A stretch of 64,000 bases of DNA, from assembly GCF_000420705.1 (NCBI RefSeq), contig NZ_ATVL01000011.1, forward strand, positions 62,001 through 126,000. Direction: 5' to 3'. The stretch is from Hymenobacter norwichensis DSM 15439. Lineage in GTDB: Bacteria; Bacteroidota; Bacteroidia; Cytophagales; Hymenobacteraceae. Position 1 is the first letter of the stretch; each line of letters begins with the position of its first letter. Below are positions 15,903-24,076 of the stretch, in pieces. A model generated the notes under the pieces. That model ran no database searches, was not told the DNA's origin, and worked only from the letters and a program-made list of their open reading frames with translations. Both the position numbers and the translations under genes were made by a program.

Positions 15903-17798
15903 CTACATAAAATACTTCAAGCGAATCACTTCCTTCTCATTAAGGAAGCGCCACTTGCCACGCGGCAAATCCTTCTTGGTGAGGCCCGCATACTGCACCC
16001 GGTCCAGCGACACGACATCGTAGCCTAAGTGCTCGAAAATGCGGCGCACAATCCGGTTGCGGCCAATATGAATCTCAATACCTACAAAATGTGCGTTGCC
16101 GGCTACCACTGCTACATCGTCTACTTCGGCTTTACCATCTTCCAAGTCGAGGCCAGCAGCAATCTGCTTGAGGTGCTCTTCCGTTAGCGGCTTGTCCAGT
16201 TCTACCTGGTAGATTTTCTTGTTGCGGTGCGACGGGTGCGAGAGTTTTTGAGCCACTTCACCATCGTTGGTGAACAGCAGCAGGCCAGTGGTATTCCGGT
16301 CTAGGCGGCCCACTGGGAATACCCGCTCCTTCGATGCTTCTTTGATAAGCTCCATCACCGTACGACGACCTTCCGGGTCATCGGTTGTCGTGATAAAGTC
16401 TTTGGGCTTATTGAGCAGCACGTACACTAGCTTCTCGCGGTTGAGGTTGGTTTTCCCGTACTGCACCGTGTCGTTGGGCTGCACTTTGTAGCCCATTTCC
16501 GTCACTACCTGGCCATTCACCTTTATTTCGCCGGCGGCAATCAGCGCATCGGCATCCCGGCGCGAGCAAATACCTGCATTGGCGATGTAGCGGTTCAAGC
16601 GTACTTCGCCGCCAGCTTCCTCTTCTTCTTCTCGGCGGCGCTTGTTGCCACGGGTTTTGTCGGCTTCGTAGTGTTTAAGGTTTTTGTAGTCGGGCGCCTG
16701 ACCGGCCACTTCGCCACGCTTCAGCTTATCAGCGCGGTTTGGGGTCGAGGCATCCCGCCCTTTGCGCGTATCGGGGCGCAAAGTACGCTCGGTACGCTCC
16801 GGCCGGTCGCCGTACGGGCGAGCGGGGCGCTCTTCCCGCTCGCCATATGGGCGGGGGGCTGGGCGGCTACCGAAGCTACGCTCTTGAGAAGCACCCCCAG
16901 TGCGGTTGCCCCCAAAGTTACCTTCCCGACGCTCACCAAAATTACGGCTACCGAAGCCGCTCCGTTCGCCGGCGCTGCTGCCAAAGCTGGCGTCGCGCCG
17001 CTCACCGTAGTTGCTACGCGGCCGTTCGGTTTGGTTTTCCTCACGCTGAGCTGGACGTGGGCTAGCTTCTTCGTTGAAACCCTCAGGGCGGCCACGGAAA
17101 TCAAATGGGCGGGCCGGCCGAATAGCGCGGTCTGGTCCTAGGTTTTCGTCGGCACTAGGCATGGGGGCGCTGTATGGTTGCGGTGCAGGCGTCTCCTTGA
17201 AATTCGGGTCAGCCTTCACAAACTTCCGGTTCCGCTCTCCGGCCCCACCACGCGGTACAGCAGGCTTGCCTTCCTGGCGGTACGGCTGTCCCTGCCAAGT
17301 TTTCTTGGGCTCAAACGGACGAGCCGGACGCTCATCGTTGCCGCGTGAGGTGAAACCTCCGGAACGACGGTCATCATCGCGGCGTGGCGCGGCGCGGTCG
17401 AATGAGCGGTTGCCTTCCCCTTGGCGGTTACCATAAGGCCGGCTGTTGCTGTCATTGTCGCGGTTCCGGTAGCCACCACCAAAGCCACTGTCGCCGCCCC
17501 GGTTGAAGCTGCTGCCAGCTGGCTTGTTGAAACCACCTGAACTGGCTCCAAATTTCTTTGGCCCCCCAAAGCTGGTTGGCCGGTCGCCGGTGCTGCGGCC
17601 AAAGCCTGAACGCGGCGCTGAACTGCCTTCGCGACCACTGCCACCACCAAAGCGAGGCGATTCGTCGCGGCCGCCCCGGTCGGTGCTTGGCCTTGGGGCA
17701 TTGAACTTTTGATAAAAGCCCGATCCGCTTGCGCTAGAAGGACGGTCTGTGCGGCCTTTGCGGCCTGGCGTATCGCCGGAGTTATGCTTCTTGCCCAT
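15903..17798 (-). CDS. RsuA/RluB-family pseudouridine synthase with long Arg/Gly-rich N-terminus
   Basis: 23S (or 16S) rRNA pseudouridine synthase of 631 residues. The first about 350 residues are low complexity, rich in Gly, Arg, Ser and Pro, with repeated units such as RPYGDRPER, FGSR and RSFGSR, and should be disordered. Then come an S4 RNA-binding domain (EVRLNRYIANAGICSRRDADALI) and the catalytic domain with VFPVGRLDRNTTGLLLFTNDG, which holds the catalytic Asp, and KIYQVELDKPL. I start at MGKKHNSGDTPGRKG; a longer frame of 39 more residues reads poorly. RluB of E. coli lacks the extension; long RG-rich tails on this enzyme are known in Bacteroidota. Likely role is rRNA modification during ribosome assembly, with the tail binding RNA (inference). 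Confidence 0.9.
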   Translation of the reverse strand: MGKKHNSGDTPGRKGRTDRPSSASGSGFYQKFNAPRPSTDRGGRDESPRFGGGSGREGSSAPRSGFGRSTGDRPTSFGGPKKFGASSGGFNKPAGSSFNRGGDSGFGGGYRNRDNDSNSRPYGNRQGEGNRSFDRAAPRRDDDRRSGGFTSRGNDERPARPFEPKKTWQGQPYRQEGKPAVPRGGAGERNRKFVKADPNFKETPAPQPYSAPMPSADENLGPDRAIRPARPFDFRGRPEGFNEEASPRPAQREENQTERPRSNYGERRDASFGSSAGERSGFGSRNFGERREGNFGGNRTGGASQERSFGSRPAPRPYGEREERPARPYGDRPERTERTLRPDTRKGRDASTPNRADKLKRGEVAGQAPDYKNLKHYEADKTRGNKRRREEEEEAGGEVRLNRYIANAGICSRRDADALIAAGEIKVNGQVVTEMGYKVQPNDTVQYGKTNLNREKLVYVLLNKPKDFITTTDDPEGRRTVMELIKEASKERVFPVGRLDRNTTGLLLFTNDGEVAQKLSHPSHRNKKIYQVELDKPLTEEHLKQIAAGLDLEDGKAEVDDVAVVAGNAHFVGIEIHIGRNRIVRRIFEHLGYDVVSLDRVQYAGLTKKDLPRGKWRFLNEKEVIRLKYFM

Positions 17799-17964
17799 GG
17801 TTGCAAGGATGCGTGCCGTATCGCTACGGTACAGGTTGAAATTCAGAATTACTGGTAACTGGCCCCAACAAATAGCGCCAGAAAACAGTGCCCGGACTAG
17901 CAGCCTGTCCTCCACTGGTGGAGAAGCCGGCCGGTAGTCCGGGCATCGTGTATGTTGTTAGGTG

Positions 17965-18348
17965 TTAGTCGCGACGCGCCATTTTGGCTTCGATGGAGTG
18001 CTGGGTGTGCGGCACAGCCCGTAGACGCTCCTTCGGAATCAGCTTGCCGGTGCCAATGCATACGCCGTAGGTGCTATTCTTGATGCGAACAAGCGCGTTT
18101 TCGAGCTGCTGGATGAACTTCATTTGGCGCGAGGCCAACTGGTTCAGGCTTTCCTTCTCGGCAGTATCAGCACCATCTTCCAATACCTTCGACGACGAGG
18201 CGGTGTTGTCGGTGCCAGAATCATTTTTGCGGCTTAGCGTCTCTTTAATGAATGCCACTTCTTTACGGGCGGCAGTCAGCTTGTCCTGGATGATTTGCTC
18301 GAATTCAGCCAAATCTTCCCTGGAATAGCGTATGGTTTCGTCACTCAT
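17965..18348 (-). CDS. TraR/DksA family zinc-finger-like protein
   Basis: Protein of 127 residues starting MSDETIRYSREDL, with an N-terminal coiled-coil (EQIIQDKLTAARKEVAFIKETL and the following helix) and the C-terminal signature YGVCIGTGKLIPKERLRAVPHTQHSIEAK. This is the DksA/TraR fold, which binds the RNA polymerase secondary channel and tunes transcription with ppGpp in proteobacteria. Only one Cys of the usual four-Cys zinc site remains (CIGTG); this is the normal form in Bacteroidota, so metal binding is doubtful. An upstream extension of 17 residues looks spurious. It lies between ribH and the pseudouridine synthase gene on the same strand. Confidence 0.9.
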   Translation of the reverse strand: MSDETIRYSREDLAEFEQIIQDKLTAARKEVAFIKETLSRKNDSGTDNTASSSKVLEDGADTAEKESLNQLASRQMKFIQQLENALVRIKNSTYGVCIGTGKLIPKERLRAVPHTQHSIEAKMARRD

Positions 18349-18594
18349 GTCGGGTAAGAAAAAGTAAACTTGGATTAATAGAGAAGAGGCTGCCGGCATG
18401 GCCCATCAGATTCTTCAGGATGAGGCCTCAACAGCATTACGGCCAAATTAGTTTAGGCCTTTCAGCTGTCATAACCTCCTTTCATCCAAACCCGACCTGA
18501 TTGGCGCGGCTTTTCCGGGCGCAAAGCTACGCTTTTGTGCGAGAATTACCTGCGTTGCCTATAAGCATAACACGTCTTATCCTAAGGTTGAGCT

Positions 18595-19071
18595 TTAAAA
18601 ACCAAGCATTTGAATGGCAGCCACTGCGCCTTCCACTCCCTTGTTGCCATGCTTACCACCGGCCCGGTCCCAGGCTTGCTCCAGCGTGTTGGTAGTAACC
18701 AGCCCAAAGATGACCGGCTTGTTGAACTTCAAGCCTACGTTGGTAATACCATTGGCCACAGCATTGCAGATGTAGTCGTCGTGCTTGGTTTCGCCTTTAA
18801 TGACCACCCCGAGGCAGATTACGGCATCTATTTCCTCGTGCTGGGCCAGCAGTTGTGCACCCAAGGTTAGCTCAAAGCTACCGGGTACTGTGTTACGGAA
18901 GATGTTCTCTTCCTTGGCGCCGTGCTTGAGCAACGTGTCGTAAGCACCTTTAGCCAGGGTGTCGGTTATCTCGCGGTTCCATTCAGCTACCACTAGCCCA
19001 AAGCGTTTTTCGGAAATGTCGATGAACTGGTCGGAGGTGTAGTCGCTCAGGTTTTTGAGGGAGGTTGCCAT
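18595..19071 (-). CDS. ribH: 6,7-dimethyl-8-ribityllumazine synthase
   Basis: Penultimate enzyme of riboflavin synthesis, joining 5-amino-6-ribitylamino-uracil with dihydroxybutanone phosphate. Diagnostic stretches are VAEWNREITDTLAKGAYDTL, VPGSFELTLGAQLL, DAVICLGVVIKGETKHDDYICNAVANG and PVIFGLVTTNTLEQAWDRAGGKHGNKG. The start MATSLKNLSDY is preferred over one 16 codons upstream. Length of 158 residues is normal. A TPR membrane protein gene precedes it, an order conserved in Bacteroidota. Confidence 0.96.
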   Translation of the reverse strand: MATSLKNLSDYTSDQFIDISEKRFGLVVAEWNREITDTLAKGAYDTLLKHGAKEENIFRNTVPGSFELTLGAQLLAQHEEIDAVICLGVVIKGETKHDDYICNAVANGITNVGLKFNKPVIFGLVTTNTLEQAWDRAGGKHGNKGVEGAVAAIQMLGF

Positions 19072-19140
19072 ATAAGTTGGTACGGATGAGTTGAGAGACA
19101 ATAACAGGCGCGGATACATTTATGCCAACGCCTCTAAAAG

Positions 19141-19176
19141 CAAGTGGCACTCCCCTGCTTAGGAGAGTGCCACTTG
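19141..19176 (-). terminator. Hairpin after the TPR membrane-protein gene
   Basis: Perfect 12-bp stem (caagtggcactc / gagtgccacttg) with a 12-base loop. On the minus strand the stem is followed by CTTTT, so it can end the TPR transcript before ribH. Confidence 0.7.
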
Positions 19177-19194
19177 TTGCAATGGAAACAGCAT

Positions 19195-19971
19195 CTATTT
19201 GCTAGCTGTCATCCCTTCGGCGCGCGACTTGTACTGGCGCGCCTCCCCTGATTCAAAAGAATTGGGATAGTCATTTATGATCCGGTCGTAGGCCTTCACG
19301 GCTCCATCGTAATCTTTGCTCAGCTCGAGTGCCGTAGCTTGCTTCATCAAGTAGCCGGGCGTGAACTGCTCGTTGGCGTTGTGGTCGGCAGCTTTAGCGT
19401 AGAACTCGGCAGCTTCCTTGTATTTGTTCTGCTCCAAGTTGGCATCTCCTAGCAGCGCATAGGCCCGAGCCTGCACCAGCAAATCATCCGAAGAGAAATC
19501 CTCTAGGTAATCGGCGGCGGCTTTGTATTGGCCTTGCTTGAGGGCTGCTACCCCGGCGTAGAAGTTGGCTAGGTTGCCAGCCTTCGTGCCGCTGTACTCA
19601 TTGGCAATTGATTCCAGACCCACGTACTGTCCGTCGCCCTTCATGGCCTTCTTCAAGGAGTCGGCTTCCCAATAATTCACTGCCTGAAACATGGCAGCCT
19701 GGGCTTTCTCATCCTGCGAAGAACGCCACGTATAGAAGGCAAAAGCTCCTACAACGGCGGCCACCACTACGGCCAGTAAGCCTAGCAGAATACCCTTCTT
19801 ACGACGCAGGAAATCCTCCGTCTCCACTAGGCGAGTAGCCAGCGCATCGGGGTCTTCCAGCAACGGATGCTCTGGGCTGTAGCTTTCAGTGGCTTGTAGC
19901 GGGTCGGCCGAAACAGGTTGTTGAGGCTGACGGGCGCCAGGGGTTTTGCCCGTATATGGAATCTTTGACAT
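19195..19971 (-). CDS. Membrane-anchored TPR protein (YfgM-like)
   Basis: Protein of 258 residues with a proline-rich cytoplasmic N-terminus (about residues 1-55), one transmembrane helix (about 58-80, GILLGLLAVVVAAVVGAFAFYTW) and a periplasmic TPR region (ANEYSGTKAGNLANFYAGVAALKQGQYKAAADYLEDF, then ALLGDANLEQNKYKEAAEFYAKA). This layout resembles YfgM of E. coli, a partner of the PpiD chaperone at the translocon. The match is by architecture only. The gene precedes ribH, a common order in this phylum. Confidence 0.85.
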   Translation of the reverse strand: MSKIPYTGKTPGARQPQQPVSADPLQATESYSPEHPLLEDPDALATRLVETEDFLRRKKGILLGLLAVVVAAVVGAFAFYTWRSSQDEKAQAAMFQAVNYWEADSLKKAMKGDGQYVGLESIANEYSGTKAGNLANFYAGVAALKQGQYKAAADYLEDFSSDDLLVQARAYALLGDANLEQNKYKEAAEFYAKAADHNANEQFTPGYLMKQATALELSKDYDGAVKAYDRIINDYPNSFESGEARQYKSRAEGMTASK

Positions 19972-20030
19972 GATGTACTTTCTGGGAAATCAGCGGCCGA
20001 AACCGGATGAGGTTCCGCGTGGGGATAAAG

Positions 20031-21209
20031 CTAGTCGCGGATGTAAGGATAGTCCTGCTGCACGTAAACGTCCTTGTACAGCTCGTCGGCAGTTGGGTAC
20101 GGAGACGACTCCGCGAAATCAACTGACTCTTGCACCCGTGCCTTGATGTTCTCATCAATGGCAGTCAACTCCTCCTCGGTAGCCATGTTGTGGGTGAGGA
20201 TGGTGTGACGCACCGATTCGATGGAGTCGCGGGAACGGTAGTCTTCCAGTTCTTCCTTGGTGCGGTACTTAGCCGGGTCGCTCATCGAGTGTCCCTTGTA
20301 GCGATAGGTTTTAAACTCCAAGAACGTTGGGCCTTCGCCAGCACGAGCACGCTCGGCAGCGCGAGCTACGGCGTTGTGTACGTCCTCTACGTTCATAGCA
20401 TTCACTGGCTCCGAAGGCATGTCGTACGACTCACCCATGGTGTAGAGCTCCGTTACGTTGGAAGTACGCTGCACCGAGGTACCCATGGCGTAGCCGTTGT
20501 TCTCCACTACGAAGATGACGGGTAGCTTCCACAGCATGGCCATGTTGAAGGCTTCGTGCAAGGCACCTTGGCGAACAGCACCGTCGCCCATGTAGCAGAT
20601 GCACAGGTTGCCGGTCTTGTTGTACTTCTCGGCAAATGCTAGGCCGGCACCCATTGGCACCTGCCCACCCACGATGCCGTGGCCACCTACGAAGTTCACT
20701 TCCTTATCGAAGATGTGCATCGAACCACCTTTGCCTTTCGAGCAGCCGGTAGCTTTAGCAAACAGCTCGGCCATGATGGCGTTAGGCGACGTACCGAGAG
20801 CCAGGGGGTGCGCATGGTCACGGTACGCGGTGATATACTTGTCGCCCTTTTGGAGGGCCGACACGGCACCAGCTACGCAGGCTTCTTGCCCAATGTAGAG
20901 GTGACAGAAACCCTTAATCTTCTGCTGACCGTACAGCTGACCAGCCTTCTCTTCAAACTTGCGCATGAGCTGCATTTGCTCATACCAGGTCAGATAAGTC
21001 TCCTTCGGAAACTCCGGCTGGGCTGGGCTGCTAGCCTTCGGAGCCCCGGTGGCTTCTTTGGCCTCGGGGTTGGAAGGGGGCAACATTGAATCGGGCTGCC
21101 GTACCGGCTCGGCCGCAGCTTCTTTGGGCTTGGATGCGGCCTTCGTCGTCGACGATTTCTTCGCCGAATTGGAAGCCTTAGGGGCAGCCTTTACTTTCGT
21201 CTCCGCCAT
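20031..21209 (-). CDS. pdhA: Pyruvate dehydrogenase E1 component subunit alpha
   Basis: Alpha chain of the heterotetrameric, thiamine-diphosphate-dependent E1 enzyme that decarboxylates pyruvate and passes the acetyl group to E2. The ThDP motif runs GDGAVRQGALHEAFNMAM to VVENNGYAMGT, and the phosphorylation-loop region is YRYKGHSMSDPAKYRTKEE. HAHPLALG and GKGGSMHIFD are E1-alpha signatures. The first about 75 residues are an Ala/Lys/Pro/Ser-rich extension (KAAPKASNSAKKSSTTKAAS) ahead of the catalytic core FPKETYLTWYEQM. The beta subunit is not in this window. Divergent from recF with 66 bases between the starts. Confidence in the family is high; branched-chain 2-oxoacid E1 is the only real alternative. 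Confidence 0.95.
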   Translation of the reverse strand: MAETKVKAAPKASNSAKKSSTTKAASKPKEAAAEPVRQPDSMLPPSNPEAKEATGAPKASSPAQPEFPKETYLTWYEQMQLMRKFEEKAGQLYGQQKIKGFCHLYIGQEACVAGAVSALQKGDKYITAYRDHAHPLALGTSPNAIMAELFAKATGCSKGKGGSMHIFDKEVNFVGGHGIVGGQVPMGAGLAFAEKYNKTGNLCICYMGDGAVRQGALHEAFNMAMLWKLPVIFVVENNGYAMGTSVQRTSNVTELYTMGESYDMPSEPVNAMNVEDVHNAVARAAERARAGEGPTFLEFKTYRYKGHSMSDPAKYRTKEELEDYRSRDSIESVRHTILTHNMATEEELTAIDENIKARVQESVDFAESSPYPTADELYKDVYVQQDYPYIRD

Positions 21210-21275
21210 CTTACTTTCAGTTGTTCGCGTTTGGGATGCGAAAGTACGTAAAAGGATTTCAATTACGAACCTCGC

Positions 21276-22412
21276 ATGATTCTAGAAACCTTGCATTTAT
21301 TGTTCTTCAAAAACTATAGCGAGGCGAACCTGCGCCTATCGCCGCGCATCAATTGCTTTGTGGGCGACAATGGCAGCGGCAAGACTAATTTACTGGATGC
21401 AATCCATTACCTCTCGTTAACGAAGAGTGCTTTTACCACTTCTGATGCTCAAAGCATCAAGCAGGAGGAAGAATTCTTTGTGGTCAAGGGCCGCTTTCAG
21501 TCGGAACAGACCTCCTTGGAAGAACCCGAGCCAGCAGCTGCTTCCGAGGTTATTCAGGTGAGCTTGCGCGCAGGTCAGAAGAAAGCAGTCACTCATGATA
21601 AGCAGGCTTACGAGCGAATATCCGATCATATTGGTCGCTACCCGGCTGTGCTTATCTCGCCCTACGATACCGACCTTATCCGGCATGGCAGCGAAGAGCG
21701 GCGGCGGTATTTCGACAGCCTCATCTCGCAGCTCGACCACGACTATCTGGAACTGCTTATTACGTACAACCATGTGTTGCGCCAGCGCAACTCTCTGCTG
21801 AAGCTGGCCGCCGAGCGCCAGGGGGGCTACGACCGGGACTACCTCTTAGTATTGGATGAGCAACTGGTGCCGGCCGGGCAAAAGATTATGGAAGCACGGC
21901 AGCAGTTCCTAGAGGAATTCACGCCGGTGTTCCAGCGCCATTACCAACAGCTAGCGGATAGCCGGGAAGTGGTTACCCTCGACTACAAGACGCAACTCTT
22001 GGAAGCTGACTTCGCGAAACTATTGCGCGTGAACGAGCGGAAGGACCTGACCTTGCAGCGAACTACCACCGGTCCGCACAAAGACGACTTCGTTTTCCTG
22101 ATGGATGGCTTGCCAGTCAAAGGCTACGGCTCCCAGGGCCAGCAGAAGTCGTATGTAATTTCCTTGAAGCTGGCGCAGTTCGAGATGCTAGCCACCCGCA
22201 AGCAGCACAAGCCCCTACTCCTGCTTGATGACATCTTTGACCGGCTTGATGAGAAGCGCATCACCCGCCTACTCCAACTCGTAGCTGACCATACCTTCGG
22301 GCAAGTATTCCTTACCGACACTCACCTAGACCGTACCGACCGAGCCCTAGCGGATCTGTCGGAACAAGTGAGCCGTTTCCGAGTGGAAAAAGGAACGGTA
22401 GTGGAGTTGTAG
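21276..22412 (+). CDS. recF: DNA replication and repair protein RecF
   Basis: SMC-like ATPase that loads RecA with RecOR on gapped DNA. It has the Walker A GDNGSGKTNLLDAIHYLSL, the signature region VKGYGSQGQQKSYVISLKLAQFE and the Walker B LLLLDDIFDRLDEKR with the D-loop. N-terminus MILETLHLLFFKNY is typical. Length of 378 residues is normal. The DUF721 gene follows on the same strand, an arrangement seen widely in Bacteroidota and Actinobacteria. Confidence 0.96.
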   Translation: MILETLHLLFFKNYSEANLRLSPRINCFVGDNGSGKTNLLDAIHYLSLTKSAFTTSDAQSIKQEEEFFVVKGRFQSEQTSLEEPEPAAASEVIQVSLRAGQKKAVTHDKQAYERISDHIGRYPAVLISPYDTDLIRHGSEERRRYFDSLISQLDHDYLELLITYNHVLRQRNSLLKLAAERQGGYDRDYLLVLDEQLVPAGQKIMEARQQFLEEFTPVFQRHYQQLADSREVVTLDYKTQLLEADFAKLLRVNERKDLTLQRTTTGPHKDDFVFLMDGLPVKGYGSQGQQKSYVISLKLAQFEMLATRKQHKPLLLLDDIFDRLDEKRITRLLQLVADHTFGQVFLTDTHLDRTDRALADLSEQVSRFRVEKGTVVEL

Positions 22413-22416
22413 CGGG

Positions 22417-22424
22417 TATCTTTG
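22417..22424 (+). promoter_or_regulatory. Putative -7 element TATCTTTG before the DUF721 gene
   Basis: TATCTTTG matches TAnnTTTG just after the recF stop, 30-60 bases upstream of the two candidate DUF721 starts. No TTG at the -33 position. It would allow transcription of DUF721 apart from recF. Confidence 0.4.
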
Positions 22425-22483
22425 TACGCACTGTTAACGCGTCTCTTGCGCTGTTGACTCGCGCGCTATTTTACTTTATTGCC

Positions 22484-22801
22484 TTGAAAAAACCTAGCAC
22501 CTCCGCAAACTCACGTCAGGGCGATATAGTATCCTTGAAGGACAGCATTACGGCATTGCTGAAAGCGTATAGATTGCAAGGCAAGCTCAACGAGGTAACT
22601 GTAGTAGCTAGCTGGGAGAAGGTAATGGGCAAGGCCGTAGCATTGAAGACTAAGGAAGTTTATGTGAGCAACAGTAAGCTATTTGTTCGCCTGACCTCAG
22701 CGCCTCTGAAACACGAGCTGGTAATGGCCAAGACGCGAGTAATGGAACTCATCAATTCCGAGGTGGGTGAGGCAATCATAAAAGAGGTAGTGTTCCTATA
22801 G
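22484..22801 (+). CDS. DUF721 (DciA-like) protein
   Basis: DUF721-family protein. The core VVASWEKVMGKAVALKTKEVYVSNSKLFVRLTSAPLKHELVMAKTRVMELINSE is the DUF721 domain; the family includes DciA, the widespread replicative-helicase loader that places DnaB at the origin (established for characterised members). No ATG is available: I use the TTG that gives LKKPSTSANSRQGD, with a TTG 10 codons upstream as the alternative. It directly follows recF, close to the parS site and about 23 kb from the oriC candidate, a setting that fits a replication role. Confidence 0.8.
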   Translation: MKKPSTSANSRQGDIVSLKDSITALLKAYRLQGKLNEVTVVASWEKVMGKAVALKTKEVYVSNSKLFVRLTSAPLKHELVMAKTRVMELINSEVGEAIIKEVVFL

Positions 22802-23333
22802 TCTCCGGTCTACAAGCTTCTCTGTAGAGCCACAACTAATTTATCTAGTTAGGGCAGCAAGCAACAGATAAAGCATCCATTGCGACGTTACCTATTGCCG
22901 TTCCTACTTTGCTTTTTGCAGAAGGCATTCTCTTTATAGGCAACAATCGTTGAGCAAGCAACAGATGGTACTATTCTGTAGTAGCAGCTGCAGCGCTATT
23001 TATAAATTAATCAGCGGCAGCGGTAGTTATTGTTTTGTCTGCCTAAGCCAATGCGCTCTGCCTTGTATCTAGAACAGGAAGTGTGGTGCTAACCATTCTG
23101 CTGTCTTTAGTCTAGTAGTACTTGAGTGACGATTAAATGGAGAGTCCATCAAGGGATTCTCCACCTAATCGACCTTCCAAGTTCACTATTGATTCTACAC
23201 TCAGGTAGAAACACGATTATTGTCCTGCCCCAAGCTTGTCTGCAATTCTATTGTGAGATGGTTGCTAGGCTGTGCCATATTGCCGAAGCTGAGTACCTAT
23301 TCTGCTTTCTTTCTTCGACACGCATCCTACTCT
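22802..23333. other. Gene-free stretch between DUF721 and thioesterase genes
   Basis: About 530 bases with no convincing gene. A reading frame of 89 codons (23126-23395) runs into the thioesterase gene in a different frame and has no family features. I see no repeat, terminator with T-run, or RNA gene. Composition is more AT-rich than the coding regions. Confidence 0.6.
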
Positions 23334-23897
23334 ATGACCTCCTCTCCCCTACCCGACTTTCGGCCGGTATCGTATTCACGCGTCACTCTTACTGAACTCA
23401 TGATACCGTCGTACGCCAACTTCGGAGGCAAGATCCACGGCGGGATCTTGCTTTCTCTGATGGACAAGGTGGCCTACGCTGCGGCCTCTAAACATGCTGG
23501 CAATTACTGCGTGACGGTCAGTGTCGATGGTGTGAACTTTCTGCAACCAGTGGAAGTGGGTGAACTGGTGTCCTTGTTGGCCTCGGTCAATTACGTGGGT
23601 CGTACCTCCCTGCTAGTCGGCATCAAGGTCATTGCCGAAGATGTTCGTACCGGAACCGTCAAGCACACCAACACCTCTTACTTCACGATGGTGGCCAAGG
23701 ACGACGACGGCAAACCGACATTGGTACCAGGCCTTCAACTAGACACCCCCGAAGATGCCCGCCGTTTTCTGGAGGCCATTAAGCGCCGAGAATTCAACGC
23801 CCAACACAGACGCGAATTCGACAATGCACTTACCTCGCTGGCAGTCGAACATCAGCTCCCGTTACTAAAGAAAGAACGGTGCCAGATAACGTATTAA
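23334..23897 (+). CDS. Acyl-CoA thioesterase, hotdog fold
   Basis: Hotdog-fold thioesterase hydrolysing acyl-CoA, most like the YciA/acyl-CoA hydrolase group. Key stretch is MIPSYANFGGKIHGGILLSLMDKVAYAAASKHAGNYCVTVSVDGVNFLQPVEVGELVSLLASVNYVGRTSL, containing the active-site region around HGG(I)LLSLMD. The C-terminal tail LVPGLQLDTPEDARRF is typical of longer family members. I begin at MTSSPLPDFRP; the open frame extends 38 codons upstream but that part is unlike the family. Substrate chain length is not readable. Stands alone. Confidence 0.88.
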   Translation: MTSSPLPDFRPVSYSRVTLTELMIPSYANFGGKIHGGILLSLMDKVAYAAASKHAGNYCVTVSVDGVNFLQPVEVGELVSLLASVNYVGRTSLLVGIKVIAEDVRTGTVKHTNTSYFTMVAKDDDGKPTLVPGLQLDTPEDARRFLEAIKRREFNAQHRREFDNALTSLAVEHQLPLLKKERCQITY

Positions 23898-23942
23898 AGC
23901 TAGCAAGTAACTTACCTCGTCTAGCAAGTTGTACAACGCAAA

Positions 23943-23982
23943 GCGGCCTCCCTCCTACCCTTATCTGGTAGTGGGGAGGCCA
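23943..23982. terminator. Bidirectional hairpin after the thioesterase gene
   Basis: Stem of ggcctccc with ggggaggcc, extended by ctacc/ggtag, and a 7-base loop. It lies about 45 bases beyond the thioesterase stop, with an ACTCTATTT tail on the plus strand and AAAGC on the other side. Confidence 0.6.
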
Positions 23983-24054
23983 CTCTATTTAAGTCAAATC
24001 ACATGCGCTTGGCAAGCTGATTGGAACGACGCGTATTAGCTCAGTGAACAAAAA

Positions 24055-24070
24055 TGTTTCACGTGGAACG
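24055..24070. other. parS centromere-like site
   Basis: The sequence TGTTTCACGTGGAACG matches the conserved bacterial parS consensus (TGTTTCACGTGGAACA, the reverse complement of TGTTCCACGTGAAACA) at 15 of 16 positions, with the CACGTG core intact. ParB binds such sites and nucleates the partition complex near the origin (established knowledge). It sits 6 bases past the stop of the HTH gene. Confidence 0.85.
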
Positions 24071-24076
24071 TTTTTG

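Noticed and set aside
23126..23395. 89-codon plus-strand frame upstream of the thioesterase
   Set aside because: Runs into the thioesterase gene in the wrong frame; no family features.
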